DNA of 37,675 nt from Cupriavidus sp. (GTDB taxonomy: Bacteria > Pseudomonadota > Gammaproteobacteria > Burkholderiales > Burkholderiaceae): positions 1-37,675 of the forward strand of contig JAPSLC010000048.1 in the NCBI GenBank assembly GCA_031181345.1. Reading direction: 5' to 3'. The position numbers and the translations under genes are program-made. The first letter of the stretch is position 1. Each line of letters begins with the position of its first letter. Of the stretch, positions 24,342 to 32,032 are shown piece by piece. Under the pieces are notes generated by a model that had not been told where the DNA came from, made no database searches, and saw nothing but the letters and a program-made list of their open reading frames with translations.

Positions 24342-25154
24342 TTAAGCGACCTTGCGCTGCTGCGCATAGCCCTTGAGCACTTCCTCGCGCAACACGTCCC
24401 AGATCGCCGCATGCAGCTCGACGAAGCGCGGATGGTTGCGGATCTCGGCCACGTCGCGCGGACGCGGCAGATCGATGTCGAATTCGCCGATCGGATGGGT
24501 GGCCGGTCCCGCGGACAGCACTACCACGCGGTCGCTCATCGCGATGGCCTCGTCCAGGTCGTGCGTGATGAACAGCACCGCCTTGCGCCTGGCCGCCCAC
24601 AGTTCCAGCACCTCGTTCTCCATCAGCTGGCGGGTCTGCACATCGAGCGCGGAGAACGGCTCGTCCATCAGGATGATGTCCGGGTCCAGGATCAGCGTCT
24701 GCGCCAGCGCGACGCGCTTGCGCATGCCGCCCGACAGCTGGTGCGGATAACGGTCGCCGAAGCCGCCCAGCCCCACGCGGCGCAGCCATTCCTCGCCTTC
24801 GGCCACCGCCTGCGCGCGCGGCACGCCGCGGAATTCGAGGCCCGCGATCACGTTGTCGAGCGCGCTGCGCCAGGGCATCAGCGCCTCGGTCTGGAACATG
24901 TAGCCGGCGCGCGCATTGATGCCCGACAGCGGCTCGCCGAACACGCGCACCTCGCCGGAGGACGGCGACAGCAGGCCTGCGCCGACATTGAGCAGCGTCG
25001 ACTTGCCGCAGCCGGTGGGCCCGACCACCGAGACGAATTCGCCGGGCGCGATCGCCAGCGAGACGTCCTTGACGGCGGTGTAGCGCTGGTTGCGGTCCTC
25101 GCGCGAAATGAAGGTACAGGTAACGTTGCCGAGGGAAAGGGCCGGAGTGCTCAT
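24342..25154 (-). CDS. ABC transporter ATP-binding protein, SsuB/TauB-like
   Basis: A 270-residue ATPase with all motifs: Walker A GPTGCGKST, Q-loop MFQTEAL, signature LSGGMRKRVALAQ, Walker B IILMDEPFSALD and H-loop FITHDLDEAIAMSD. It powers the permease encoded next to it and should work with the periplasmic receptor at 25391. The start is ATG 25154 (MSTPALSLGN); an open frame extends upstream without homology. It follows the receptor gene after a 236-base gap full of hairpins. Confidence 0.93.
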   Translation of the reverse strand: MSTPALSLGNVTCTFISREDRNQRYTAVKDVSLAIAPGEFVSVVGPTGCGKSTLLNVGAGLLSPSSGEVRVFGEPLSGINARAGYMFQTEALMPWRSALDNVIAGLEFRGVPRAQAVAEGEEWLRRVGLGGFGDRYPHQLSGGMRKRVALAQTLILDPDIILMDEPFSALDVQTRQLMENEVLELWAARRKAVLFITHDLDEAIAMSDRVVVLSAGPATHPIGEFDIDLPRPRDVAEIRNHPRFVELHAAIWDVLREEVLKGYAQQRKVA

Positions 25155-25266
25155 GCGTTTCGCTGTGCGTGCGCCGCGCATCGGGCGGGCCGACGGCGGT
25201 GTGGTGTTCGATGGTGCGTCAATGGTGCGCGGCGTTTGTCTGATACAACCCAAAGCCGCGAGAACA

Positions 25267-25289
25267 ACGGCCCGCTGGGAACGGGCCGT
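25267..25289 (-). terminator. Hairpin between ABC receptor and ATPase genes
   Basis: A perfect 8-bp stem acggcccg/cgggccgt with a 7-base loop, followed on the minus strand by tgttct. It is a weak terminator or processing hairpin, just downstream of the palindromic repeat pair. Confidence 0.45.
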
Positions 25290-25302
25290 CAATCATCAAT
25301 CA

Positions 25303-25373
25303 CGTCATTCCCGCGCATGCGGGAATCCAGCGTCTCTGCAAGCCACTGGGTCCCCGCATTCGCGGGGACGACG
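25303..25373. repeat. Paired palindromic repeat (REP/BIME-like), copy A
   Basis: Two palindromic units face each other. Unit 1 contains attcccgcgcatgcgggaat at 25307-25326, and unit 2 contains tccccgc-attc-gcgggga at 25351-25368. The outer ends are cgtc and gacg, and the inner ends tcca and tggg, so the whole is an inverted pair. Unit 1 fits the pattern ATTCCC-N8-GGGAAT described as dRS3 in Neisseria. Confidence 0.85.
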
Positions 25374-25390
25374 GGTACGCGCCGTGTGGC

Positions 25391-26437
25391 TTACTTGTAC
25401 TTCGCGTTGGCCTTCTGCACGAAGCTGTTGGTGAAGGTCTGGTCCAGCTTGATCGGCTTGCCCTTGAGGGCCGGATCGAACTGCTGCAGCGTCGCCAGCG
25501 CGGTGCGCGGGCCGTCGGCCGGCATCATGCCGTCCGGCGAGATCGCTTCCTTGACCTTGTCCCATGCCGACAGGTACAGCGCGCGGTCGCCCAGCAGATA
25601 GCTCTCCGGCACCGTCTTGACGATGTCCGACGGCCCCGCCTTCTGCAGCCACTTCAGCGCGCGCACCATCGCATTGGTCAGCGCCTGCGTGGTGTTGGGG
25701 TTCTGCTCGATGAACGAGGCCGAGGCATAGAGGCAGCCCGACGGCATGTTGCCGCCGAACACCGCCTGCGTGTCCTTCAGCGTGCGGGTATCGGCAACGA
25801 CGCGCACCTCGTTCTTCTGCGTCAGCATCGAGATCACCGGGTCCAGGTTCGCCATCGCGTCGATCTGCCCCGAGCGCATCGCCGCCACCGCGCCGTTGCT
25901 GGCGCCCACGCCGATGAAGGACACGTCCGACGGCTTCAGCCCGGCCTTGGCCAGCACGAAGTTGGCCATCATGTTGGTCGACGAACCGGGCGCGGTAACG
26001 CCGATCTTCTTGCCCTTCAGGTCGGCGACCGACTTGAAGTCCGGCATGGTCTTGTTCGAGGTCACCAGCACGATCTGCGGCGCGCGGCCCTGCAGCACGA
26101 ATTCGCGGTAGTTCTGGCCCTTGGCCTGCAGGTTGATGGTGTGCTCGTAGGCGCCGGAAACCACGTCGGCGCTGCCGCCTACCACCGCCTGCAGCGCCTT
26201 GGCGCCGCCAGCGAAGTCGACGATCTCGACGTCGAGCCCTTCGTCCTTGAAGTAGCCCTGGCGCTCGGCGATCGTCAGCGGCAGGTAGTAGAACAGGTTC
26301 TTGCCGCCGACCGCGATCGTGACCTTGGGCTTCTCCGGCTTGCCCTGCGCCTGCGCAAAGCCGCCGAAGGTGAACCAGCCGGCCAGGAACAGCACCAGCG
26401 CGATCAGCACCTGTTTCCAGAATTTGCGGTTGTACAT
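25391..26437 (-). CDS. ABC transporter periplasmic substrate-binding protein, SsuA/TauA/NMT1-like
   Basis: A 348-residue receptor. It has a signal peptide with hydrophobic core VLIALVLFLAGWFTFGGFA and likely cleavage after AQA. The NMT1/SsuA fold follows: KVTIAVGGKNLFYYLPLTIA, ERQGYFKDEGLDVEIVDF, LKGKKIGVTAPGSSTNMMA. It should deliver an anionic or small organic ligand to the permease/ATPase pair. ATG 26437 has AGGAG seven bases upstream. Palindromic repeat pairs flank it on both sides (26613-26685 and 25303-25373), which may set it apart from the downstream genes in mRNA abundance. Confidence 0.92.
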   Translation of the reverse strand: MYNRKFWKQVLIALVLFLAGWFTFGGFAQAQGKPEKPKVTIAVGGKNLFYYLPLTIAERQGYFKDEGLDVEIVDFAGGAKALQAVVGGSADVVSGAYEHTINLQAKGQNYREFVLQGRAPQIVLVTSNKTMPDFKSVADLKGKKIGVTAPGSSTNMMANFVLAKAGLKPSDVSFIGVGASNGAVAAMRSGQIDAMANLDPVISMLTQKNEVRVVADTRTLKDTQAVFGGNMPSGCLYASASFIEQNPNTTQALTNAMVRALKWLQKAGPSDIVKTVPESYLLGDRALYLSAWDKVKEAISPDGMMPADGPRTALATLQQFDPALKGKPIKLDQTFTNSFVQKANAKYK

Positions 26438-26612
26438 CTGTGTCTCCTGCTTATTGTGTTCCCACCGCGGTGTTCCCACCGCGCCGCGCACGACGCGCGG
26501 GCGCCCCGCCGGATGGCATGCAGCGCCGCCGCGCGGCTTGGTGCGATGCTATCCGAGCGGCGCGAGTCGGCCCAATCGGGAACACTACCTAGCAGAAACG
26601 CCGGTGCGAAAG

Positions 26613-26685
26613 CTGTCGTCCCCGCAAAAGCGGGGACCCAGCGGCTCTCGAAGACGCTGGATTCGCGCTTTCGCGGGAACGACCA
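26613..26685. repeat. Paired palindromic repeat (REP/BIME-like), copy B
   Basis: Unit 1 is gtccccgc-aaaa-gcgggga near 26618-26636; unit 2, inverted, runs from tggattcgcg to cgcgggaacgac (26658-26683). Arrangement and inner sequence match copy A in mirror order (accca...tggat against atcca...tgggt). It lies between the Bug receptor gene and the ABC receptor gene. Confidence 0.8.
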
Positions 26686-26713
26686 GATGGCGCCCGCGGA
26701 ACGCCGCCCGGGC

Positions 26714-27754
26714 TTATTCCGCCTGGATATTGGCCGACTGGATGACCTTGCCCCAGCGGGTCAGCTCGGCGCGCTGGTACTGGCCCAGCTGCGCCGGGTT
26801 CATGTACTTCGCTTCGGCGCCAAGTTCCTCGGCCTTCTTGCGGAAGGCGTCGGTCTTCATGATCTTGTCGATCTCGCCGGTCAGCTTGTCGACCACGGGC
26901 TTGGGCGTGCCGGCCGGGGCGTACATCGCGAACCACGACGACACATCGAGATCGGCGTAGCCGGCCTCGGGCGCCGACGGCACGTCCTTCAGGCTGGGCA
27001 GGCGGTTCTTGCTGGTGACGACCAGCGGGCGCAGCTTGCCGGCCTGGATATGCGGAATCAGCGGCGGCGGCGTGGTGATGGTCAGGTCGACCGAGCCGCC
27101 CAGCAGGTCGGTCATCGCCGGACCGGTGCCCTTGTACGGTACGTGCGTGATATGGATGCCGGCCATCAGGTTCAGCAGCTCGGTCGACACGTGCTGCAGC
27201 GAGCCGTTGCCCGACGAGGCGTAGTTCAGCTTGTTCGGATTGGCCTTGGCGTAGGCCACCAGCTCGGACAGCGACTTGACCGGCAGGCTCGGGCGCACCA
27301 CCAGCACCTGCGGCGCCGACAGCAGGTTGGCGACCGGCGCGAAGTCCTTGACCGGGTCCCACGACAGGCCCTTCATCAGCAGCGGCGTGATCACGTGAAA
27401 GCCCGAGTACTGCACCAGCAGCGTGTAGCCGTCGGGCTTGGCGCGCGCCACCAGTTGCGCGGCGATGCCGCCGGCGCCGCCGGGGCGGTTCTCGACCACC
27501 ACCGGCTGGCCGAGCGCCTTGGCCAGCGGCTCGGAAATCATGCGCGCGGCCAGGTCGGTGGTGCCGCCAGGGGCCGCGGACACGATCAGCGTGACCGGGC
27601 GATTCGGATAGGCGCCATCCTGCGCGTGCGCGCCGGCGGCGAGGCAGGCCGCGGCGGCGCAAACGGCCGTGGCGAGCAGACGGCGGCGGCCGGGCATGGC
27701 CGAGTCCGCGGCCAAGTCAGCGGATTGGAACGGTTTGGACGAACGGATCGACAT
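26714..27754 (-). CDS. Bug/TctC-family tripartite tricarboxylate receptor protein
   Basis: A 346-residue periplasmic binding protein. The N-terminus has a twin-arginine-like stretch (PGRRRLLATAVCAAA) and a likely cleavage site after AGAHA. The Bug fold begins YPNRPVTLIVSAAPGGTTDL and has VVENRPGGAGGIAA and THVPYKGTGPAMTDLLGG. These receptors bind small carboxylates or amides, with or without a TctAB permease; no TctAB is present here. Ribosome site GGAGGAG lies just upstream of ATG 27754. Its neighbours upstream are a CoA-transferase and an HMG-CoA-lyase-like gene, suggesting that it captures their substrate. Confidence 0.93.
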   Translation of the reverse strand: MSIRSSKPFQSADLAADSAMPGRRRLLATAVCAAAACLAAGAHAQDGAYPNRPVTLIVSAAPGGTTDLAARMISEPLAKALGQPVVVENRPGGAGGIAAQLVARAKPDGYTLLVQYSGFHVITPLLMKGLSWDPVKDFAPVANLLSAPQVLVVRPSLPVKSLSELVAYAKANPNKLNYASSGNGSLQHVSTELLNLMAGIHITHVPYKGTGPAMTDLLGGSVDLTITTPPPLIPHIQAGKLRPLVVTSKNRLPSLKDVPSAPEAGYADLDVSSWFAMYAPAGTPKPVVDKLTGEIDKIMKTDAFRKKAEELGAEAKYMNPAQLGQYQRAELTRWGKVIQSANIQAE

Positions 27755-27834
27755 GCTGTCTCCTCCAGGAATCGATGTTGTTGTTAGGGTTGGGGTTGCG
27801 GACCTTCGTCCGCGGGCTTGCTGATTGCTGTTGT

Positions 27835-27914
27835 TCTTCGGTGCTTCGGTGCTTCGGTGCTTCGGTTCTTCGGTGCTTCGGTTCTTCGGTTCTTCGGTTC
27901 TTCGGTGCTTTGGT
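27835..27914. repeat. 8-bp tandem repeat array, ten units
   Basis: Units of tcttcggt or gcttcggt run head to tail from 27835; nine are intact and the tenth (gctttggt) is degenerate. The array is intergenic, 27 bases past the lyase stop (27941) and 81-160 bases upstream of the Bug receptor start. Eight is not a multiple of three and no gene spans it. Confidence 0.93.
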
Positions 27915-27940
27915 GCTGCCTGTGCTGGCCTGGCCGGGCC

Positions 27941-28933
27941 TCACTGCCCAGCGAAATGCTCCGCCAGCCAGGCCGGCGGCTGATGCGTGCGCAGCCGCGG
28001 ACCGGCGCGCAGCAACTGGCTGCAGACCTCGCGTTCGACCACGGTGGGCAGCTCGCCGATGATGCCGAGCAGGCGCTGCAGGTCGACGCCGGTATCCACG
28101 CCCATCGACGCGAACATATGCACGAGCTCCTCGGTGGCGACGTTGCCGCTGGCACCGGGCGCATAGGGACAGCCGCCCAGTCCGCCCGCGGCCGCATCGA
28201 AGCGCGACACGCCGGTCTCCCACGCGGCGAGCGCATTGGCCAGCCCCATGCCGCGCGTGTTGTGCAGATGGATGGTCAGGCCGGTCGCCGGCAGTTGGCG
28301 CTGGAACGTCTCGCACACCGCGCGCACCTGGTTCGGATAGGCCATGCCGGTGGTATCGCACAGCGTGATGCCGTGCGCGCCTGCCTCGGCGAAGCTGCGC
28401 GCCAGCGTCATCACCTCGTCGACTGCGACCTCGCCCTCGAATGGGCAGCCGAACACCGTCGACAGCGAGACATTGACCGGCACGCCGGCCGCGCGCGCGA
28501 CCTCGATCATCGCCAGCAGCTGCGCCTGCGATTGCGCGCGCGTCATGCGCAGATTGGCGCGGTTGTGCGTCTCGCTGGCCGACATCACCAGATTGACTTC
28601 ATCGGGTCGGCACGACAGCGCGCGCTCCAGGCCCCGCAGATTCGGCACCAGCACCGTGTAGCGCGTGCCCTCGGCACGGCGCATGCGGTGCATCACCGCC
28701 TCGGCGTCGGCCAGCGCGGGGATCGCCTTGGCGGAGGTGAACGAGGTCGCCTCGATGCGGGCAAAGCCGCAGTCCGACAGCGCCTCCAGCAGCGCGACCT
28801 TGGCATCGGTCGGCACCACCACCGGTTCGATCTGCAGGCCGTCGCGCGGCGCGACCTCGTTGATCTCGATGCGGGCCGGGCCGCGCAGCGGGAAGTTCGT
28901 CGATGCGCCGATCGAGGAAGCGGTCGTGCTCAT
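27941..28933 (-). CDS. Hydroxymethylglutaryl-CoA lyase-like (DRE-TIM) enzyme
   Basis: A 330-residue HMGL-like TIM barrel. Motifs are EINEVAPRDGLQIEP (catalytic Arg, metal Asp), EATSFTSAKAIP, THNRANLRMT, HLHNTRGMGLANALAAWE (metal His-x-His) and the HMGL cysteine segment GLGGCPYAPGASGNVATE. These favour cleavage of a 3-hydroxy-3-methyl-acyl-CoA such as HMG-CoA or a citramalyl-CoA-like compound to acetyl-CoA plus a keto product. The start overlaps the CoA-transferase stop as ATGA, implying one pathway: activation, then cleavage. No leucine-catabolic genes are adjacent, so a role in leucine breakdown is not supported here. Confidence 0.92.
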   Translation of the reverse strand: MSTTASSIGASTNFPLRGPARIEINEVAPRDGLQIEPVVVPTDAKVALLEALSDCGFARIEATSFTSAKAIPALADAEAVMHRMRRAEGTRYTVLVPNLRGLERALSCRPDEVNLVMSASETHNRANLRMTRAQSQAQLLAMIEVARAAGVPVNVSLSTVFGCPFEGEVAVDEVMTLARSFAEAGAHGITLCDTTGMAYPNQVRAVCETFQRQLPATGLTIHLHNTRGMGLANALAAWETGVSRFDAAAGGLGGCPYAPGASGNVATEELVHMFASMGVDTGVDLQRLLGIIGELPTVVEREVCSQLLRAGPRLRTHQPPAWLAEHFAGQ

Positions 28934-30126
28934 GCCACCACCCCGCGTGCGCGCAGGTCGGCGATGGTCGCGGCATCGAAGCCGGCCTGCGCCAGCACCG
29001 CGTCGGTATGCTCGCCCAGTGTCGGCGCGCGATCGTGGATCGCGCCGGGACTGCCCGACAGCTTCGGCACGATGCCGGGGACCTCGACCGTCAGGCCGCT
29101 GGCGGCGGTGACCTGCTCGATCACGCCGCGGGCGCGATAGTGCGGGTCCTCGGCGATGTCCTTGACCGTGTAGATGCGGCCCGACGGCACCTGGGCCTCG
29201 CGCAGCACGGTCAGCGCGCTGTCGATGTCCTGCGTGCGGGTCCACGCGGCGATCGCGGCATCGAGCTCCTCGACCCGCGCCACGCGGCCGTCGTTGCGCG
29301 CCAGCGCCGGATCGTCGGCCAGGTCGGCGCGGCCGATCGCCTGCATCAGGCGCTTGAAGATGGCATCGCCGTTGGCGGCGACCAGCACGTATTCGCCGTT
29401 GGCGCAGGGATAGGCGTTCGACGGCGCAATGCCGGGCAGCGCGCCGCCGGCCGGCTGGCGCACCGCGCCGAAGGCCGAATATTCCGGCAGCAGGCTTTCG
29501 CTCAGGTTGAACAGCGCCTCGTACAGCGCCACGTCGATGACCTGGCCGGTGCCGCCGCGCGCATCGCGCTCGTACAGCGCCAGCAGCACGCCCAGCGCGC
29601 CATGCAGCCCGGCGATGGTGTCGCCCAGCGACAGCCCGGCGCGCACCGGCGGCCGGCCCGGCTCGCCGGTCAGATGGCGCAGCCCGCTCATCGCCTCGGC
29701 GACCGCGGCAAAGCCGGGCTCGTCGCGCTTCGGACCGGTCTGGCCGTAGCCCGACACCCGCAGCATGATCAGCTTGGGATTGGCGGCGTGCAGCACGTCC
29801 CAGCCCAGGCCCCACTTCTCCATCGTGCCGGGACGGAAGTTCTCGATCAGCACGTCGGCCTCGGCGGCCAGCTTGCGCACCAGCGCCTGCCCGTCCGGGC
29901 TGCGCAGGTCGATGCAGATCGACTCCTTGTTGCGCGACTGCGCCTCCCACCAGACCGAGGTGTCCTGATACAGCAGGCGCCATTTGCGCAGCGGATCGCC
30001 CTGTCCGGGCGGTTCGACCTTGATCACGTGGGCGCCGAAATCGGCCAGCGTCTTGGCGGCGAAGGGACCGGCGATCAGCTGCCCGAGTTCGAGCACGCGG
30101 ATGCCATCCAGAATCTGTCGCGGCAT
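28930..30126 (-). CDS. Class III (CaiB/BaiF family) CoA-transferase
   Basis: A 398-residue family III CoA-transferase. Visible motifs are LDGIRVLELGQLIAGPFAAK, VIKVEPPGQGDPLR, SRNKESICIDLRSPDG and LIENFRPGTMEKWGLG. At the point where the family usually has the catalytic aspartate (PGFD-type motif) the sequence reads PGFAAVAEAMSG, so that residue (140) appears to be Ala; Glu-144 follows. It should move CoA to a carboxylate that the next gene cleaves. The start is ATG 30126 (MPRQILDG). The stop is fused ATGA to the lyase gene. The upstream gap contains two palindromes. Confidence 0.91.
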   Translation of the reverse strand: MPRQILDGIRVLELGQLIAGPFAAKTLADFGAHVIKVEPPGQGDPLRKWRLLYQDTSVWWEAQSRNKESICIDLRSPDGQALVRKLAAEADVLIENFRPGTMEKWGLGWDVLHAANPKLIMLRVSGYGQTGPKRDEPGFAAVAEAMSGLRHLTGEPGRPPVRAGLSLGDTIAGLHGALGVLLALYERDARGGTGQVIDVALYEALFNLSESLLPEYSAFGAVRQPAGGALPGIAPSNAYPCANGEYVLVAANGDAIFKRLMQAIGRADLADDPALARNDGRVARVEELDAAIAAWTRTQDIDSALTVLREAQVPSGRIYTVKDIAEDPHYRARGVIEQVTAASGLTVEVPGIVPKLSGSPGAIHDRAPTLGEHTDAVLAQAGFDAATIADLRARGVVA

Positions 30127-30297
30127 GCGGATTGTCTCCGGGGATCGGTGTGTGTGTCTGGCGATCGCCGGGAGGATCGGGACCTGACCCTGCGATCGAA
30201 TTTGGCCGCAGTGTGCCGCAGCCCCAGCGGGGGCGGAAGGCGTCAATCGGTGAAGCGGGCCTTCACCGAACGCGAAAGGCTGCTGCCCTCTCCCCTA

Positions 30298-30323
30298 CCC
30301 CTCTCCCGCAAGCGGGAGAGGGG
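30298..30323. repeat. Palindromic repeat, copy 2
   Basis: The same 12-bp inverted repeat as at 23410, with loop aa. To the left lies ccctctccccta, which reappears in reverse beside copy 3. Confidence 0.85.
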
Positions 30324-30373
30324 AAAACCCTCGGGGAGGAGGCGAACAATATCGCGTGCGTTTGCAGAAGGCT

Positions 30374-30399
30374 CCCCTCTCCCGCGAGCGGGAGAGGGG
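30374..30399. repeat. Palindromic repeat, copy 3
   Basis: The 12-bp inverted repeat with loop ga. The right flank (ttgggggagagggc) is close to the complement of the copy 2 left flank, so copies 2 and 3 form a mirrored pair. Confidence 0.85.
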
Positions 30400-30434
30400 T
30401 TGGGGGAGAGGGCAACCCCGGCCCTCGGAGAAAA

Positions 30435-31340
30435 TCAGAACGGCGCGCGATCGCCGCAGAGATGCGTGATCAGCAGCCTGGCCGACACCGTCAGCGCGGC
30501 CGGGTCGCGCATGCCGATCAGCAGCGAGCGCTGCGCCCAGGCGTCCTGCAGCGTGACCAGCGACAGGCCCATCGACTTGACGTGCGGCTCGGCGGCGATG
30601 CGCGGCAGCACGCCGACGCCCAGGCCTGCCATCACCATGCGGCACATCGCATCGAAGCTGCGCACCTGGATGCGCAGGCGGAACGGCCGCTCCAGCCGGC
30701 TGCTCTCCTCGAGCAGGCGCGCGGCCAGCGATGTCACCTGCGGCAGGCTGACGAAGTCGTATTCGAGCGTATCGGCGTAGCGCACCGGACCGCGCTGCGA
30801 CAACGGGTGGCCCGGCGGCGTGACCAGCACCAGTTCGTCCTGGCGGTATTCGACGGTAACGAGGCCGGCGCTCGGCGTGCGGTCGGCAAAGATGCCGACG
30901 TCGGCGCGGTTCTCGACCAGGGCGGCGACGATATCGCCGCTGTTCTGCTCCTCCAGCTCGATGCGGATGGTCGGATGCAGCCGCATGAAGCCGGCCAGAT
31001 CGTCGGGCAGGAATTGCGTGATCGCCGAGGTGTTGGCGCAGACGCGCACCTGTCCGCGCACGCCCGACGCATAGTCGGACATCACGCCCGCCATGCGCTC
31101 GACGTCCTGCAGCACGGTCAGCGCATGATGAAAGCAGGCTTGCCCCGCCTCGGTCAGCTGCACGCCGGCCGCATGGCGAAAGAACAGCGGCGCGCCCACG
31201 GCGGCCTCGAGATCAGAGATCCGTTTGCTGGCGGCGGCGATGGCTAGATGCGACTGGCGCGCGCCGGCCGAGATGCTGCCCTGCCGCGCGACGGCGACGA
31301 ACAGTCCCAGCGTGACCAGATCGAAGCGGGCCAGGTTCAT
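30435..31340 (-). CDS. LysR-family transcriptional regulator
   Basis: A 301-residue regulator. The winged helix-turn-helix is at the N-terminus (LGLFVAVARQGSISAGARQ, AAASKRISDLEAAVGAPLFF) and the effector domain follows (VRVCANTSAITQFLPDDLAG, GLGVGVLPRIAAE). It probably controls the CoA-transferase/lyase/Bug genes, which lie downstream on the same strand; LysR genes are more often divergent from their targets, so this is less certain than usual. It sits 49 bases after recR and may partly depend on read-through from it. Confidence 0.93.
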   Translation of the reverse strand: MNLARFDLVTLGLFVAVARQGSISAGARQSHLAIAAASKRISDLEAAVGAPLFFRHAAGVQLTEAGQACFHHALTVLQDVERMAGVMSDYASGVRGQVRVCANTSAITQFLPDDLAGFMRLHPTIRIELEEQNSGDIVAALVENRADVGIFADRTPSAGLVTVEYRQDELVLVTPPGHPLSQRGPVRYADTLEYDFVSLPQVTSLAARLLEESSRLERPFRLRIQVRSFDAMCRMVMAGLGVGVLPRIAAEPHVKSMGLSLVTLQDAWAQRSLLIGMRDPAALTVSARLLITHLCGDRAPF

Positions 31341-31389
31341 CGGGCGATCAGACCATGCAGGGCGATACGCAGCGATGCGGCAACGGGCT

Positions 31390-32004
31390 TCACAGCGTGC
31401 GGCGGTCCATCACCGCGCGGGCGATGGTGCCGGCATCGACGTATTCGAGCTCGCCGCCGACCGGCACGCCGCGCGCGAGCCGAGACACCTTGAGCCCGCG
31501 CGCCTTCAGCATCTCGCCGATATAGTGCGCGGTGGCCTCGCCCTCGCTGGTGAAGTTGGTGGCGACGATGACCTCGGCCACCGGGCCGCCCAGCGCGGGA
31601 TCGGTGGCGCGCGCCAGCAGCCGGTCCAGATGGATCTCGCGCGGACCGACGCCGTCCAGCGGCGACAGCCGGCCCATCAGCACGAAATACTGGCCGCGAT
31701 AGGTCAGCGTCTGCTCGATCATCACCTGGTCGGCCGGCGTCTCGACCACGCACAGCAGCGAGGCATCGCGGCGCGGGTCCAGGCAGGTCTCGCAGACCTC
31801 GGCCTCGGTGAAGGTGTTGCAGCGCGCGCAGTGGCGCACGCCGTCGGCAGCGCCGCGCAGCGCGTCGCCAAGCCGGCGCGCGCCCTCGCGGTCATGCTGC
31901 AGCAGGTGATAGGCGATCCGCTGCGCCGACTTCGGGCCGACGCCGGGCAGCACCTTCAGTGCCTCGACCAGCGCCTGCAGCGAGGTGGGAGTGGATGCCT
32001 TCAT
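31390..32004 (-). CDS. recR: RecR, recombination mediator
   Basis: A 204-residue protein that with RecF/RecO loads RecA on gapped DNA. A helix-hairpin-helix (VLPGVGPKSAQRIAYHLL), a four-cysteine zinc site (CARCNTFTEAEVCETC) and a Toprim domain (LLCVVETPADQVMIEQT) are all intact. It is 28 bases after ybaB in the conserved dnaX-ybaB-recR group. Confidence 0.97.
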   Translation of the reverse strand: MKASTPTSLQALVEALKVLPGVGPKSAQRIAYHLLQHDREGARRLGDALRGAADGVRHCARCNTFTEAEVCETCLDPRRDASLLCVVETPADQVMIEQTLTYRGQYFVLMGRLSPLDGVGPREIHLDRLLARATDPALGGPVAEVIVATNFTSEGEATAHYIGEMLKARGLKVSRLARGVPVGGELEYVDAGTIARAVMDRRTL

Positions 32005-32032
32005 CGTGAGTTGGCGTTCGGCAAGCTGGCGC

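Larger units (their letters stand above)
30127..30434. other. Intergenic region between LysR gene and CoA-transferase
   Basis: About 308 bases with no gene. Two palindromes of the CCCCTCTCCCGC type and their shared flanks fill 30286-30413. The part next to the CoA-transferase start (30127-30285) should hold its promoter and any LysR site, but I see no clear T-N11-A inverted repeat. Confidence 0.5.

Noticed and set aside
25307..25326. Neisserial dRS3 element acquired by transfer
   Set aside because: The 20-base palindrome fits the pattern, but such GC-rich palindromes arise widely and its partner unit does not fit, so I treat it as a local REP-like repeat.
27670..27754. Tat export of the Bug receptor
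   Set aside because: GRRRLLATA is only loosely like the Tat motif, and many Bug receptors with similar N-termini are thought to use Sec. Left open, not claimed.
27835..27914. CRISPR array
   Set aside because: Units are 8 bases with no spacers and no cas genes nearby.
27717..28361. Open frames reading through the 8-bp array as a repeated peptide (TEAPKHRS type)
   Set aside because: They overlap the lyase coding sequence out of frame and have no start with a ribosome site. The peptide periodicity is just the DNA repeat.
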